From positions 40,015 through 104,014 of the forward strand of contig JAZQKX010000017.1 in the NCBI GenBank assembly GCA_045542355.1: a stretch of 64,000 nucleotides of DNA, in the 5' to 3' direction. The notes under the pieces were generated by a model. The model saw only the letters and a program-made list of their open reading frames with translations. It made no database searches and was not told where the DNA came from. Both the position numbers and the translations under genes were made by a program. Of the stretch, positions 25,131 to 33,816 are shown one piece after another. How positions within the stretch are numbered: the stretch's first letter is position 1; every line of letters begins with the position of its first letter. This DNA is from UMGS1532 sp045542355. GTDB lineage: Bacteria; Bacillota; Clostridia; Oscillospirales; Acutalibacteraceae.

Positions 25131-25200
25131 CACCTCCTTCTGGACTATTGGCTGTGTCCTCTCGACACAGCAAGGACGCTAATATATTTTGCGCAACAGA
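25131..25200 (-). promoter_or_regulatory. Leader of the rpsF operon with one strong hairpin
   Basis: GCTGTGTC (25151-25158) pairs with GACACAGC (25164-25171) between promoter and rpsF. Operons of this type are often autoregulated by S6:S18 binding their leader, but I cannot identify the conserved elements of that motif here. Confidence 0.4.
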
Positions 25201-25201
25201 C

Positions 25202-25230
25202 ATTATAACACAATTTATTTGCTAAGTCAA
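25202..25230 (-). promoter_or_regulatory. Promoter of rpsF-ssb-rpsR
   Basis: Minus strand TTGACT (25230-25225), 17-base spacer, TATAAT (25207-25202). Confidence 0.85.
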
Positions 25231-25281
25231 TTACTTTTTTTACTGTGCCGCCTTGCTTGAAGACGGAGTGGATGCGGTGAC

Positions 25282-27429
25282 TTAGTCGGTGCTGCTGTCC
25301 GACTCGGTAGATGTGCTCTCGGTGGAAACTGCAGATTGGGTAGAGGAATCTGATTGAGTGTTATCGTCCGAAGATGTGCTTTCTGTCTTGCTCTCGGTAG
25401 GCTCACTGGAAACAGTTGAGGAACTAACAGGCTTTTTACCCTTGCTAACATATATAGTTACGCTTCCTGTGATGGTTTCACCAACCTCGGGATTGGTCTT
25501 AATGACACGACCCTCCGAGATGCTGGAGCTATACTGCTCAATCACGGTATAAGAAATGCCTTTTCTCTGGAAATAATTGGTGGCGTCGCTCTTGAGTTTA
25601 CCCGAGAGAGATGGCATGGTTGGGGGCTCACCGCGGCTTACAGTCAGGGTGATGGTTTCGGTATTCTTGATTGACGAGCCCTTGGGAACGGACTGGTCAA
25701 TAATAGTTCCTTCGTCATAAACCTCTGAATAAACCTCATCCAGCTCAAACTGATAGGCGCTGTAGTCACTGTTGTTTTTAATATCGTTATTGTAGTTCAT
25801 GCCTACAAAATTAACTACAGTAATGTCCTCAATTTCCTTGTAGTAAGAAATCTGAATCTTGGATTCTATGCTTACCTTTGTGCCCTCCTCGGGCTCCATG
25901 TTGAAGACAACATCGGCGTCCTCACCCAGCTTTGTTACGCCAACCTCAACAATGTTTTCAGGCAGGAAGCCCATTTCCAGAAGCTGAATTCTGGCTTCTT
26001 TATAGCTTGTTTCATCTCCGACAAAATCGGGGAGTGTAACATATTCCGAGCCGAGGCTGACATGCACCTTTATCTTCTCGCCTGCGGTTATTTCGGCATC
26101 CTTTTTAAGTTCCTGCTTGTATATCTCGCCGCGGTTGTAATCCTCGTTGTATTCCTTGGAAACAACCTCAACCTCAATATCCTTAAAGCCTTGCTCCTCG
26201 TAGTATTCAACAACCTCGGCGCAGGTCATACCTTTGAAATCAATTGCTTTGGCTATTTCATTTTCATCGTTTATTATAAGACGGCTGCTGGTGGGAACGG
26301 ACATTGAGTTATTACCCACGGGGTCACCGCTGAAGATAGCGCTCCAGCTGGGGATGGTGATTGCGGCAATAATGAGAAGTAACAAGGTTGCAGAGGCGGC
26401 AATTATAAGCACACCGTACTTTTTAAAGAAAGGGTTGCCCAAAATCGGGGACTCTTGCTTACCCGCATTTGGAGCTGTCACTTCTGCCATCAGTCCCTCT
26501 TTCAGCTTATCCACCGATTTGGTACGGCTCTCGGGCATAATCTGCAAAGCGTTTGCAAGGGCAGAAAGCACCGATTTAGGCAGTTCCTCAGCAAGTTTTG
26601 CAGGAACAGTCATGTTATCGTGGGAAACACGCTCGGTGGCTTCGGGGGGAGGATTGCCCACTATGGTACGGAAGATTGTTGCGGCAATTCCGTAGACATC
26701 GGTCCAGGGACCCGACTTGGCATCAAAGCCATATTGCTCGATAGCGGCGAATCCAGGGAAAAGACGGGCGGATATATCACTGCGCGCAGTTCTTGCAGAG
26801 GCTATACAGAAGCCTGTGATACGCACCTTACCGTCGCGGCCAACCAACAGAGTTTCGGGGCTTATTCCTCTATGGATAATGTTAGCCTCATGAAGCTGAC
26901 TGATTACAGAAAACAGCGGAATAAACAGGCTTCTTGCCTGTTCCCAGGTGAGCTGTCCGCCGTTGCGGAGCAGGAACTCTCTGAGGGTGATTCCCGATAC
27001 GTTCTCGGTGACAAAATAGGCGGTGTTACCAGCCTCGAAAATATCAATCACATTGAGAAGATGGTCGTTGCCGTTAAAGGCGGAAAGAGACCTTGCTAAC
27101 TCCAAGAAGCAAATAAGGGCTTCATTAAAGCTGAAGGAATTTTCCTTGTTTATATTCACGGTGCCGTCGGCATTTCTTTCGCAAAGACCTGCGGGGAAAA
27201 ACTCTCTGATTCTGACATTTTCGCCTGTTTCGGTGTTCTTACCTATGTAGGTAATACCCTCACCGCCTGAATCCAGCACCTTTCCTATTACATATTTTCC
27301 AAGCATTGCACGTACGGGTAAGCCTGTGCCATTGTCGGCAGATAGATTGTCATATCCGCAGGAGGGACAGATTTGTTCCTCTCCGATTTCGCTCATGCAA
27401 CCCATACAAAGTCCTTTTGTAAAGTCCAT
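25282..27429 (-). CDS. Zinc-ribbon PASTA pseudokinase
   Basis: A 715-residue membrane protein built like bacterial Ser/Thr kinases. A zinc ribbon (C8, C11, C21, C24) is followed by a kinase-like domain (about 44-320), one transmembrane helix (about 345-370), four PASTA-like repeats (about 395-670) and a Ser/Thr-rich tail. Key catalytic residues are lost: the VAIK lysine is R75 (VRIREFFP), HRD is H186-R187-G188, the metal-binding Asn is T193, and the DFG Asp is G206. It is therefore likely a pseudokinase that senses muropeptides or lipid II outside and signals by binding. The start 27429 follows AAAGGAAG. Confidence 0.88.
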   Translation of the reverse strand: MDFTKGLCMGCMSEIGEEQICPSCGYDNLSADNGTGLPVRAMLGKYVIGKVLDSGGEGITYIGKNTETGENVRIREFFPAGLCERNADGTVNINKENSFSFNEALICFLELARSLSAFNGNDHLLNVIDIFEAGNTAYFVTENVSGITLREFLLRNGGQLTWEQARSLFIPLFSVISQLHEANIIHRGISPETLLVGRDGKVRITGFCIASARTARSDISARLFPGFAAIEQYGFDAKSGPWTDVYGIAATIFRTIVGNPPPEATERVSHDNMTVPAKLAEELPKSVLSALANALQIMPESRTKSVDKLKEGLMAEVTAPNAGKQESPILGNPFFKKYGVLIIAASATLLLLIIAAITIPSWSAIFSGDPVGNNSMSVPTSSRLIINDENEIAKAIDFKGMTCAEVVEYYEEQGFKDIEVEVVSKEYNEDYNRGEIYKQELKKDAEITAGEKIKVHVSLGSEYVTLPDFVGDETSYKEARIQLLEMGFLPENIVEVGVTKLGEDADVVFNMEPEEGTKVSIESKIQISYYKEIEDITVVNFVGMNYNNDIKNNSDYSAYQFELDEVYSEVYDEGTIIDQSVPKGSSIKNTETITLTVSRGEPPTMPSLSGKLKSDATNYFQRKGISYTVIEQYSSSISEGRVIKTNPEVGETITGSVTIYVSKGKKPVSSSTVSSEPTESKTESTSSDDNTQSDSSTQSAVSTESTSTESDSSTD

Positions 27430-27490
27430 ATTCGCACGCTTCCTTTCGAACTGATAAAATGGGCACACTAAAAATATGCTCCATCTAAAT

Positions 27491-27519
27491 ATTATAACAT
27501 AAATGTCAAGGTCTGTCTA
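27491..27519 (-). promoter_or_regulatory. Promoter of the pseudokinase gene
   Basis: Minus strand TAGACA (27519-27514), 17-base spacer, TATAAT (27496-27491). The -35 box overlaps the stop of the HD gene. Confidence 0.65.
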
Positions 27520-28098
27520 CTTAGCATTCATTTCATCAAGAGTGAGTCGGTAGCTATCGAGAAATTCCTCCATGAATATTTCCGCTGACCTGCAGTTCAG
27601 CTCCTCTATAGCACGTTGACAGCTTTTTTCAGCAACACGGAATTCATCGTTGCCCATTCTGCTTTCCTCAATACACTTGATAAGAGCGGAAATCTTATCC
27701 GCCGCGCGGATTATCAGACTAAGCTCTTTATCAGACTCGTTGTATATTTTAGAATACTCATCTTTCAGATCCTTAGGGAGAAGTTCTAAAAGCTTTTCGG
27801 CGGCAGAAGCTTCTATTTCCTTATATACCCTCTTAATCTGTTCGTTTTTATATTTTATGGGTGTGGGCAAATCACCTGTTATAATCTCGGTGGTATCGTG
27901 GAACATAGCCAGTACCGCAGCGTGGTCGGCATCAAGAGTTCCGCCGAGGCGCAGATTGTTTATTTTACATAATGCATGGGCAATAAAGGCGGTTTCCAGA
28001 GAGTGCTCCGAAAGATTTTCCTCCCTTACATTTCTCATAAGTCCCCAACGGGCAATATGCTTCATGCGGGAGAGCATGGCAAAGTAATGATACGACAT
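27517..28098 (-). CDS. HD-domain 5'-nucleotidase (YfbR-like)
   Basis: A 193-residue HD hydrolase close to YfbR 5'-deoxynucleotidase. SEHSLETAFIAHAL supplies the first His, FHDTTEIITGDLPTPIKY the HD pair, and AADKISALIKCIEE the last Asp. YfbR releases phosphate from deoxynucleoside monophosphates. It is transcribed divergently from the YfhO gene through an almost perfectly palindromic promoter region. Confidence 0.9.
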   Translation of the reverse strand: MSYHYFAMLSRMKHIARWGLMRNVREENLSEHSLETAFIAHALCKINNLRLGGTLDADHAAVLAMFHDTTEIITGDLPTPIKYKNEQIKRVYKEIEASAAEKLLELLPKDLKDEYSKIYNESDKELSLIIRAADKISALIKCIEESRMGNDEFRVAEKSCQRAIEELNCRSAEIFMEEFLDSYRLTLDEMNAK

Positions 28099-28117
28099 AA
28101 TTTAACCCCTTTCACTA

Positions 28118-28151
28118 TTGAATATTATATCAAAAACTGATATAATATCAA
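28118..28151. promoter_or_regulatory. Palindromic divergent promoter of the YfhO and HD genes
   Basis: Plus: TTGAAT (28118-28123), 17-base spacer, TATAAT (28141-28146). Minus: TTGATA (28151-28146), 16-base spacer, TATAAT (28129-28124). The arms ATATTATATCA (28122-28132) and TGATATAATAT (28138-28148) are perfect inverted copies around AAAAC. Confidence 0.8.
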
Positions 28152-28198
28152 TATGTATTTTTTATTGAGATTTTTTTGGAAGGATTGGAAATAGATAT

Positions 28199-30766
28199 AT
28201 GTTGCCCACCACCCTACAGAAAACCCAAAAGCCCATGCATTGGCAGGCTTTCCTATTAGGTCTGCTTACCGCCGCGGCGTTTTTTATACCCTACAGCGTT
28301 CTCGGTGAGGGATATTTTTTGTTCTATGGAGATTTTAACGTTCAGCAGGTACCCTTTTATCAGCTTTGTCATGAGGCTGTGCGAGAGGGAAATGTCGGTT
28401 GGAACTGGGGCACTGACCTTGGCGTAAACTTCATCGGCTCCTACACCTTTTATCTATTGGGAAGTACCTTTTTCTGGCTGACTCTCCCCTTTCCAAACAG
28501 CTTTGTTCCCTACCTCATGGGGCCTCTTCTCATTTTAAAATTCGCATGTGCCACCATGACGGCTTATTTCTACCTCCGCAGATTTGTGCGCAATCCCGAA
28601 AGCGCGGTTTTAGGCGGAATACTCTATGCCTTTTCGGGCTTCTCGGTATATAATATATTCTTCAACCACTTCCACGAAGCCATAATTATATTCCCTCTGC
28701 TTTTGTTGAGCATGGAAATGCATATAGCCGACCGTCGCAGAGGTCCTTTTGGAGCTATGGTATTTATATCCGCTCTTACCAACTACTTCTTCTTTTTCGG
28801 AATGGTGGTTTTTGCGGTAATCTATTGGGTAATCCGCGTCTCACACCATTGCTGGAGGCAGAGTATAAAGAGCTTTCTTCTTATGGTATTTGAGGCAATT
28901 CTGGGACTGCTTATGTCAATGGTACTATTGCTCCCAACAATTTATGCTGTTTTGCAAAACAGCCGTGTTACCAGCGTGAATTTAGGCTATAATTCATGGC
29001 TCTACGGAAGAGTGCAGATTTACGCCAATATTTTAGAAATCTTCTTCTTCCCTCCCGACATTCCCGCCCGTCCCGTTTTCTTCCCCGATGCAGATATAAA
29101 ATGGTCATCCATGGGCGCCTGGTTACCCATGTTCAGTATGGTTGGCGTGTTTGCATATATCAGCAGTAAGAAAAAAAGCTGGATAAGCAGACTCCTTAAA
29201 ATTTGCCTCCTGATGGCGCTTGTTCCCATTCTTAATTCGGCATTTTATATGTTCAACAGTGCCTACTACGCCCGTTGGTTTTATATGCCCATTCTCATAA
29301 TGTGTCTTGCCACGGTGATGGCAGTGGAAGACAATAACATCTGCTGGAAATCCTCCTGGAAATGGGTTGCAGCCATAACTACAGTCACCACCCTTATTGT
29401 GGGTCTATGGCCCGCGGGTAAAAATGACGACGGAACGATAACCCATTTCGGAATCTACACCTATGAGGAAGACTCCTACACCTATATTGCAAGATTCTGG
29501 ACAACCTGTGCCATAGCCTTAATTTCGCTTATAATTTTAGGTATACTTCTCCGCAAATACCGTCAATATCACCGAGTATTCATCCGCAATTCCCTGGTGG
29601 CGGTATGCGTGATTTCGGTGGTGTATTCCGCGGTGTTTATTGGTTGCGGAAAATCCCATTCCTACGATGTAACAAATGAAATTATCCCAAATCTTATCGA
29701 GGGTGAATTAGAGCTGGAGGGCGACCCCGATACCTTTAGAATCGATTGCTACGAATGTATGGATAACACCGCCATGTTCTTAGGGTATTCCAGCATAAAC
29801 GCTTTCCATTCCATAGTTCCGGGCTCGGTTATGGAATTCTATAAATACGTGGGTGAGGAGCGTTCGGTTGCCAGTCGTCCCGAGACCGATAACTATGCCC
29901 TGCGTTCTCTGCTTTCGGTAAAATATCTTATAAGCCGAGTTGACGGCGACAGCTTTGTGGACGATGAGGGCGACACACTGATGCCATGCTGGGATTTTGT
30001 AAAGCAGGAAAACGACTTCGATGTATACGAAAACCAATGCTATATCCCCTACGGTTTCACCTACGATAGCTATATATCGAGGGAGGATTGCGACGACCTT
30101 TCGGAAGACCAGAGGGCGGAAATGATGGTAAAGGCTCTGCTTCTTAATGAGGATCAGATTGAGAAATATGCCAAAAAGCTCGAGCTCACAGACATCAATG
30201 AGGAGGGTTATTTCCTCGATCAATTCTCCTTCCAAGAGGACGCAAAAGCCCGTGCCGAATCGGCGGCTTATGAATTCAGCCACGACAAAAACGGTTTCTC
30301 AGCCAAAATCAACTTAGAAAAGCAAAACCTTGTGTTCTTCTCGGTGCCATACGAGGAGGGCTGGACCGCCTATGTAAACGGAAGCCCTGCGGAAATTGAA
30401 AAGGTTAATGTGGGCTTTATGGCTGTTCTGGCTCCCGCGGGGGATGTGGAGATAGAGTTTGTCTACAACACCCCGGGACTCGCACTTGGAATTATAATAA
30501 GCATCTTTGCGGCAGTCTGCTTCGCGCTTTATCTCATAATTGTGTATAACTACCGCAAGACCCACCCTGTTGAGTACCGCGGCGAATGGCCCGAAGGCGA
30601 GGCGCTCACAGAATATTGGGAAAGCAACCCCGAGCCGCTTCCTCCTGTGGACGTTCCTGAGTTTGAGGAGGATGAAGATTCTGCCGTTTTACAGGAATAT
30701 CCCCCCGACGACACGGTTATAGACTTAGAGGCGCTTTATAAATTCATCGACGAACCGAAAGAGTGA
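28199..30766 (+). CDS. YfhO family membrane protein
   Basis: An 855-residue protein with about 12-14 transmembrane segments in the first 460 residues, then a large soluble domain and one more transmembrane helix near 760 and an acidic cytosolic tail. The motifs YFLFYGDFNVQQVPFYQL and WNWGTDLGVNFIGSYTFYL are the first-loop signature of the YfhO/GT-C-like family. YfhO in Gram-positives takes part in glycosylating lipoteichoic acid or similar polymers; the substrate here is unknown. rsmE starts 7 bases after its stop. Confidence 0.9.
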   Translation: MLPTTLQKTQKPMHWQAFLLGLLTAAAFFIPYSVLGEGYFLFYGDFNVQQVPFYQLCHEAVREGNVGWNWGTDLGVNFIGSYTFYLLGSTFFWLTLPFPNSFVPYLMGPLLILKFACATMTAYFYLRRFVRNPESAVLGGILYAFSGFSVYNIFFNHFHEAIIIFPLLLLSMEMHIADRRRGPFGAMVFISALTNYFFFFGMVVFAVIYWVIRVSHHCWRQSIKSFLLMVFEAILGLLMSMVLLLPTIYAVLQNSRVTSVNLGYNSWLYGRVQIYANILEIFFFPPDIPARPVFFPDADIKWSSMGAWLPMFSMVGVFAYISSKKKSWISRLLKICLLMALVPILNSAFYMFNSAYYARWFYMPILIMCLATVMAVEDNNICWKSSWKWVAAITTVTTLIVGLWPAGKNDDGTITHFGIYTYEEDSYTYIARFWTTCAIALISLIILGILLRKYRQYHRVFIRNSLVAVCVISVVYSAVFIGCGKSHSYDVTNEIIPNLIEGELELEGDPDTFRIDCYECMDNTAMFLGYSSINAFHSIVPGSVMEFYKYVGEERSVASRPETDNYALRSLLSVKYLISRVDGDSFVDDEGDTLMPCWDFVKQENDFDVYENQCYIPYGFTYDSYISREDCDDLSEDQRAEMMVKALLLNEDQIEKYAKKLELTDINEEGYFLDQFSFQEDAKARAESAAYEFSHDKNGFSAKINLEKQNLVFFSVPYEEGWTAYVNGSPAEIEKVNVGFMAVLAPAGDVEIEFVYNTPGLALGIIISIFAAVCFALYLIIVYNYRKTHPVEYRGEWPEGEALTEYWESNPEPLPPVDVPEFEEDEDSAVLQEYPPDDTVIDLEALYKFIDEPKE

Positions 30767-30773
30767 TACCAAA

Positions 30774-31496
30774 ATGCCAAGATTTTTTAAAGAGTATTTT
30801 AAGGACGATCCTGTGATTTCGGGTGACGACGGACGTCATATTGCCCGTTCCCTTAGAATGCGAATTGGAGAAAGCCTGACCGTCTGCGACACTAGGGGCA
30901 CCGACTACCTTTGCGAAATAAAAGAGATAGTAGAAAACACCGTAAAATTGAATATAATCGAGGAAACCCCAAATCTCACCGAGCCAACGGTGAGGGTCAC
31001 CCTTTTTCAATGCAACCCCAAAGGTGACAAGTTAGATACCGTCACTCAAAAAGCGGTGGAGCTGGGAGTCAGCGAGATAGTGCCTGTGATTTCAGAGCAT
31101 TGCGTTTCCCGTCCCGACAAAAAATCCGCCGACAAAAAGCGGGAACGTCTGGGTAGAATTGCCGACGAAGCGGCAAAACAATCGGGCAGAGGAAGACTCC
31201 CCCAGGTTGGGGAGACAATCAGCTTCAAGGCTTGTTGCGAAAGGCTTAAAGGCTTCCACAAGAGCATTTTGTTTTATGAGCTTGGCGGAAAACCACTAAA
31301 AGAAATTGTAAATAAAGACGTAGGCAGTGTTGCTATAGTGATAGGTCCCGAGGGCGGTTTTTCCAAGGCTGAGGTTGAACTCGCCATAGAAAACGGCGCC
31401 GAAATCGCCACCTTGGGCTCCCGCATACTTCGCACGGAAACTGCGCCATTGGCGGCTCTTTCCTGCATAATGCTGCTAACCGACAACATGAATTAA
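30774..31496 (+). CDS. rsmE: 16S rRNA (uracil(1498)-N(3))-methyltransferase
   Basis: A 240-residue SPOUT methyltransferase. It starts MPRFFKEYFKDDPVISGDD and contains VTQKAVELGVSEIVPVISEH, then the knot region VIGPEGGFSKAEVELAIENG and LGSRILRTETAPLAALS, which bind S-adenosylmethionine. It methylates U1498 of 16S rRNA. It is the second gene after yfhO and precedes the cyclophilin gene by 31 bases. Confidence 0.95.
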   Translation: MPRFFKEYFKDDPVISGDDGRHIARSLRMRIGESLTVCDTRGTDYLCEIKEIVENTVKLNIIEETPNLTEPTVRVTLFQCNPKGDKLDTVTQKAVELGVSEIVPVISEHCVSRPDKKSADKKRERLGRIADEAAKQSGRGRLPQVGETISFKACCERLKGFHKSILFYELGGKPLKEIVNKDVGSVAIVIGPEGGFSKAEVELAIENGAEIATLGSRILRTETAPLAALSCIMLLTDNMN

Positions 31497-31527
31497 TGGC
31501 TAAGCCATATAAAGGAGAATATCAATT

Positions 31528-32124
31528 ATGTCAGCAAAACAGTTGAGAACACCTGCCGCGGGCGACACCGTGGCAACTATGCACACAAACCACGGAGACA
31601 TCAAAATTCTCATGCTCCCCGAATTTGCACCTAAAGCCGCAGAAAACTTTATAACCCATGCGAAGAATGCCTACTACAACGGCCTTATTTTCCACAGAGT
31701 TATCAATGACTTTATGATTCAGGGCGGTGACCCAACAGGAACTGGCTGTGGCGGTGAATCTATATGGGGTAGAAGCTTCCCCGACGAATTCCATCCAGAA
31801 GCCCACAATCTCCGCGGATCTCTTTCTATGGCGAATTCAGGTCCTAACACCAACGGAAGCCAGTTCTTTATAGTTCAGGCGAAGTCTGTTCCCGCGCAGA
31901 TGTTGGGTCAGATGAAAGATATTCCCGATTCATTCCCTGAGGATATTGTTGAGGCTTACGCCGAAATGGGCGGTACTCCTTGGTTGGACTTCCGTCACAC
32001 AGTATTCGGTCAGGTGTGCGAGGGCATGGATGTGGTTGACGAAATTGCGGCGGTAGCCGTTGGCGGCGCAGATAATCCCTTGGAAGATGTTATAATAGAG
32101 AGTATTGACATTGAAACATTATAA
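31528..32124 (+). CDS. Cyclophilin-type peptidyl-prolyl isomerase
   Basis: A 198-residue cytosolic cyclophilin. Active-site segments are FHRVINDFMIQGGDPTGTG and SMANSGPNTNGSQFFIV. An insertion of about 35 residues after the NGSQFF motif (QMLGQMKDIPDSFPED) makes it longer than the minimal enzyme, as is common in Clostridia. There is no signal peptide. AAAGGAG precedes the ATG. The next gene overlaps its end. Confidence 0.95.
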   Translation: MSAKQLRTPAAGDTVATMHTNHGDIKILMLPEFAPKAAENFITHAKNAYYNGLIFHRVINDFMIQGGDPTGTGCGGESIWGRSFPDEFHPEAHNLRGSLSMANSGPNTNGSQFFIVQAKSVPAQMLGQMKDIPDSFPEDIVEAYAEMGGTPWLDFRHTVFGQVCEGMDVVDEIAAVAVGGADNPLEDVIIESIDIETL

Positions 32125-32608
32125 AGATTTATACGAATCCGCTTTCCGAATTCTTGGGGATTTAACTCCACTTAAGAAAGACTGCGGTATGCTTTGCGGT
32201 GCCGCCTGTTGTAAGGGTGATAAATCCACTGGCATGAGGCTCTTTCCAAATGAAGAAACACCTTTTAATGTAATTGAGGGAGATGGAGTAAGGCTCTGCG
32301 TTTGCACGGGTATCTGTGACCGTGACACCCGTCCCCTTTCCTGCAGAATCTTCCCACTGTTTCCCGTTATATTGGGAAACGGCAGAATTTCTGCCGAAAT
32401 TGACACCCGCGCCCTGAGACTTTGTCCCTTGGCGGAGAATTCCGAGATAATAAAATTCGACAAAGAATTCATATCTGCGGTAAGACGGGTTGGCAGACTT
32501 TTATACAGCGACCCTCAGTGTCGCAAGCTTTTAGAGGATACCACCCTCGAAATCCGCCAGTATGGAAATCTTCTGGGCAAAGAGCCCAAGCTTTCAAAAA
32601 GGCGCTAG
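32111..32608 (+). CDS. YkgJ-family cysteine-cluster protein
   Basis: A 165-residue protein with a Cys cluster: CGMLCGAACCKG near residue 27 and CVCTGICDRDTRPLSCRIFP near 65, the pattern of the YkgJ (zinc/iron-chelating) family. The role is unknown. The start is a TTG; 32111 lies 8 bases from GAGAG, while the upstream in-frame TTG 32105 is only 2 bases from it. The gene overlaps the cyclophilin stop by 14 bases, suggesting translational coupling. Confidence 0.85.
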   Translation: MKHYKDLYESAFRILGDLTPLKKDCGMLCGAACCKGDKSTGMRLFPNEETPFNVIEGDGVRLCVCTGICDRDTRPLSCRIFPLFPVILGNGRISAEIDTRALRLCPLAENSEIIKFDKEFISAVRRVGRLLYSDPQCRKLLEDTTLEIRQYGNLLGKEPKLSKRR

Positions 32609-32640
32609 TAGCCGTTATTACGGCTAAACAACTAAATCTA

Positions 32641-32679
32641 CATACGGCTTACCGAAAATCGGTAAGCCGTATGTTTTTT
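32641..32679 (+). terminator. Terminator of the yfhO-rsmE-cyclophilin-ykgJ unit
   Basis: CATACGGCTTACCGA (32641-32655) pairs with TCGGTAAGCCGTATG (32659-32673), followed by T6. Confidence 0.95.
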
Positions 32680-32689
32680 AATAACGAAG

Positions 32690-32797
32690 AAGAGCGTGAC
32701 TAATATGCTAGTCACGCTCTTCCCCCCTAAACATAGGGGTGTTTTGAGGAGGGTAGTGTACTCTACAGGGTGCGGCTCCCTGTGTTCTTTGAGTACA
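32690..32797. other. Non-coding block with three consecutive hairpins
   Basis: AAGAGCGTGACTA (32690-32702) pairs with TAGTCACGCTCTT (32709-32721). CCCCTA pairs with TAGGGG around AACA (32724-32739). TGTACTC (32757-32763) pairs with GAGTACA (32791-32797) and encloses ACAGGG/CCCTGT (32765-32770, 32778-32783). No reading frame is supported. It may be a structured RNA on either strand or a decayed repeat element. The rest of the gap up to 32890 is AT-rich and shows nothing further. Confidence 0.5.
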
Positions 32798-32890
32798 TTA
32801 AAATTATAACTTTTAATTTTTAAACATTGGTTGTGTTTTTATGAATAAAATTTTAAATATTTTTTAACTATAATGGCAAATTTAATTATT

Positions 32891-32919
32891 GTATAAATTC
32901 CCTGCGATAGCCAACAATA
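32891..32919 (+). promoter_or_regulatory. Candidate sigma-F promoter of spoIIQ
   Basis: GTATA (32891-32895) matches the sigma-F -35 box. After 14 bases GCCAACAATA (32910-32919) matches 9 of 10 positions of GGNRANANTR. It is 53 bases before the start codon. Confidence 0.55.
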
Positions 32920-32972
32920 AATTTGTAGTTGAAACTATTTTTACTATTCATTAAAAAGGGAGCAAACACACC

Positions 32973-33686
32973 ATGAGTAAACACAGAAAACGCTCGGGTC
33001 ACGGCTTTTACATTATTGCGGCGGCGCTACTTCTGGCGGTTGGCGTTACGGCAAGATTATCAATGGGAAGTATTGACCCCGACAAAACCGAATCCAATGA
33101 TTCATCATCTATAACCTCATATTACAGCACAGAATCAGAAATCGAAGAACAAACAGAAAAAACCGAATCCACCCCATCAGAAAGCGAAGCATCCTCACTT
33201 GATACGACGGTAAGCGAGACAGAAGCCGAAGATAAGGAAAAAACCGAAGAAGAGCCCCAGAATGTTGCAGCCGAAAAGGTTGTTACCTTTGCTCTGCCCA
33301 TAACAGGTGACATTATTAAAAGCTTTGACCTGTCAAGACTTCAATATTCCAAAACCTACGGTGATATGCGACTGCACACCGGCATAGATATTATAGGAGA
33401 GGAAGGCACGACGGTTAAGGCGAGTGCAGACGGAACTGTAAAATCAGTTACCACCGACCCTCTCTGGGGACTCACGGTTGTAATAGAACATTCGGGTGGT
33501 ATTGAAACCCACTACTGTGGCCTCAATGACACCTCTGTAGAGGTTGGTCAGGAAATTAAGATGAGCAAAATTGTTGGTACAATAGGCAAGGTGCCTTCGG
33601 AATGTCTTGACGAATCCCATCTGCACTTTGGAATTAAGCAAGGAGATACCTGGCTTTCCCCTCTCAGTGTTATGGGACTGGAATAA
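32973..33686 (+). CDS. spoIIQ: SpoIIQ-like M23 metallopeptidase
   Basis: A 237-residue single-pass protein. A short basic N-terminus and one transmembrane helix (about 10-28) precede a Ser/Glu/Thr-rich spacer (about 35-100) and a C-terminal LytM (M23) domain. The stretch LQYSKTYGDMRLHTGIDI is very like SpoIIQ, and the zinc ligands are HTGID and HLHFG, so both metal motifs are intact, as in clostridial SpoIIQ. SpoIIQ bridges forespore and mother cell with SpoIIIAH during engulfment. A sigma-F-like promoter supports the call; a generic M23 endopeptidase is the alternative. Confidence 0.75.
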   Translation: MSKHRKRSGHGFYIIAAALLLAVGVTARLSMGSIDPDKTESNDSSSITSYYSTESEIEEQTEKTESTPSESEASSLDTTVSETEAEDKEKTEEEPQNVAAEKVVTFALPITGDIIKSFDLSRLQYSKTYGDMRLHTGIDIIGEEGTTVKASADGTVKSVTTDPLWGLTVVIEHSGGIETHYCGLNDTSVEVGQEIKMSKIVGTIGKVPSECLDESHLHFGIKQGDTWLSPLSVMGLE

Positions 33687-33766
33687 CCCTGCCCTCGAAA
33701 AGCTTGAATCGGCACATATCCATAAACCATCATTTTGGCTGATTCAACATCGTTTAGGGGCACAAA

Positions 33767-33804
33767 AAACCGACAGACTGTGGCTTTTCACAGACTGTCG
33801 GTTT
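33767..33804. terminator. Bidirectional terminator between spoIIQ and the DUF3048 gene
   Basis: AAACCGACAG-A-CTGTG (33767-33782) pairs with CACAG-A-CTGTCGGTTT (33789-33804), with one A-A mismatch. Confidence 0.82.
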
Positions 33805-33816
33805 GCTTATATATAA

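Noticed and set aside
25131..25200. Full S6:S18 leader motif before rpsF
   Set aside because: Only a simple hairpin is visible; I could not place the conserved loop elements, so it is listed only as a leader with low confidence.
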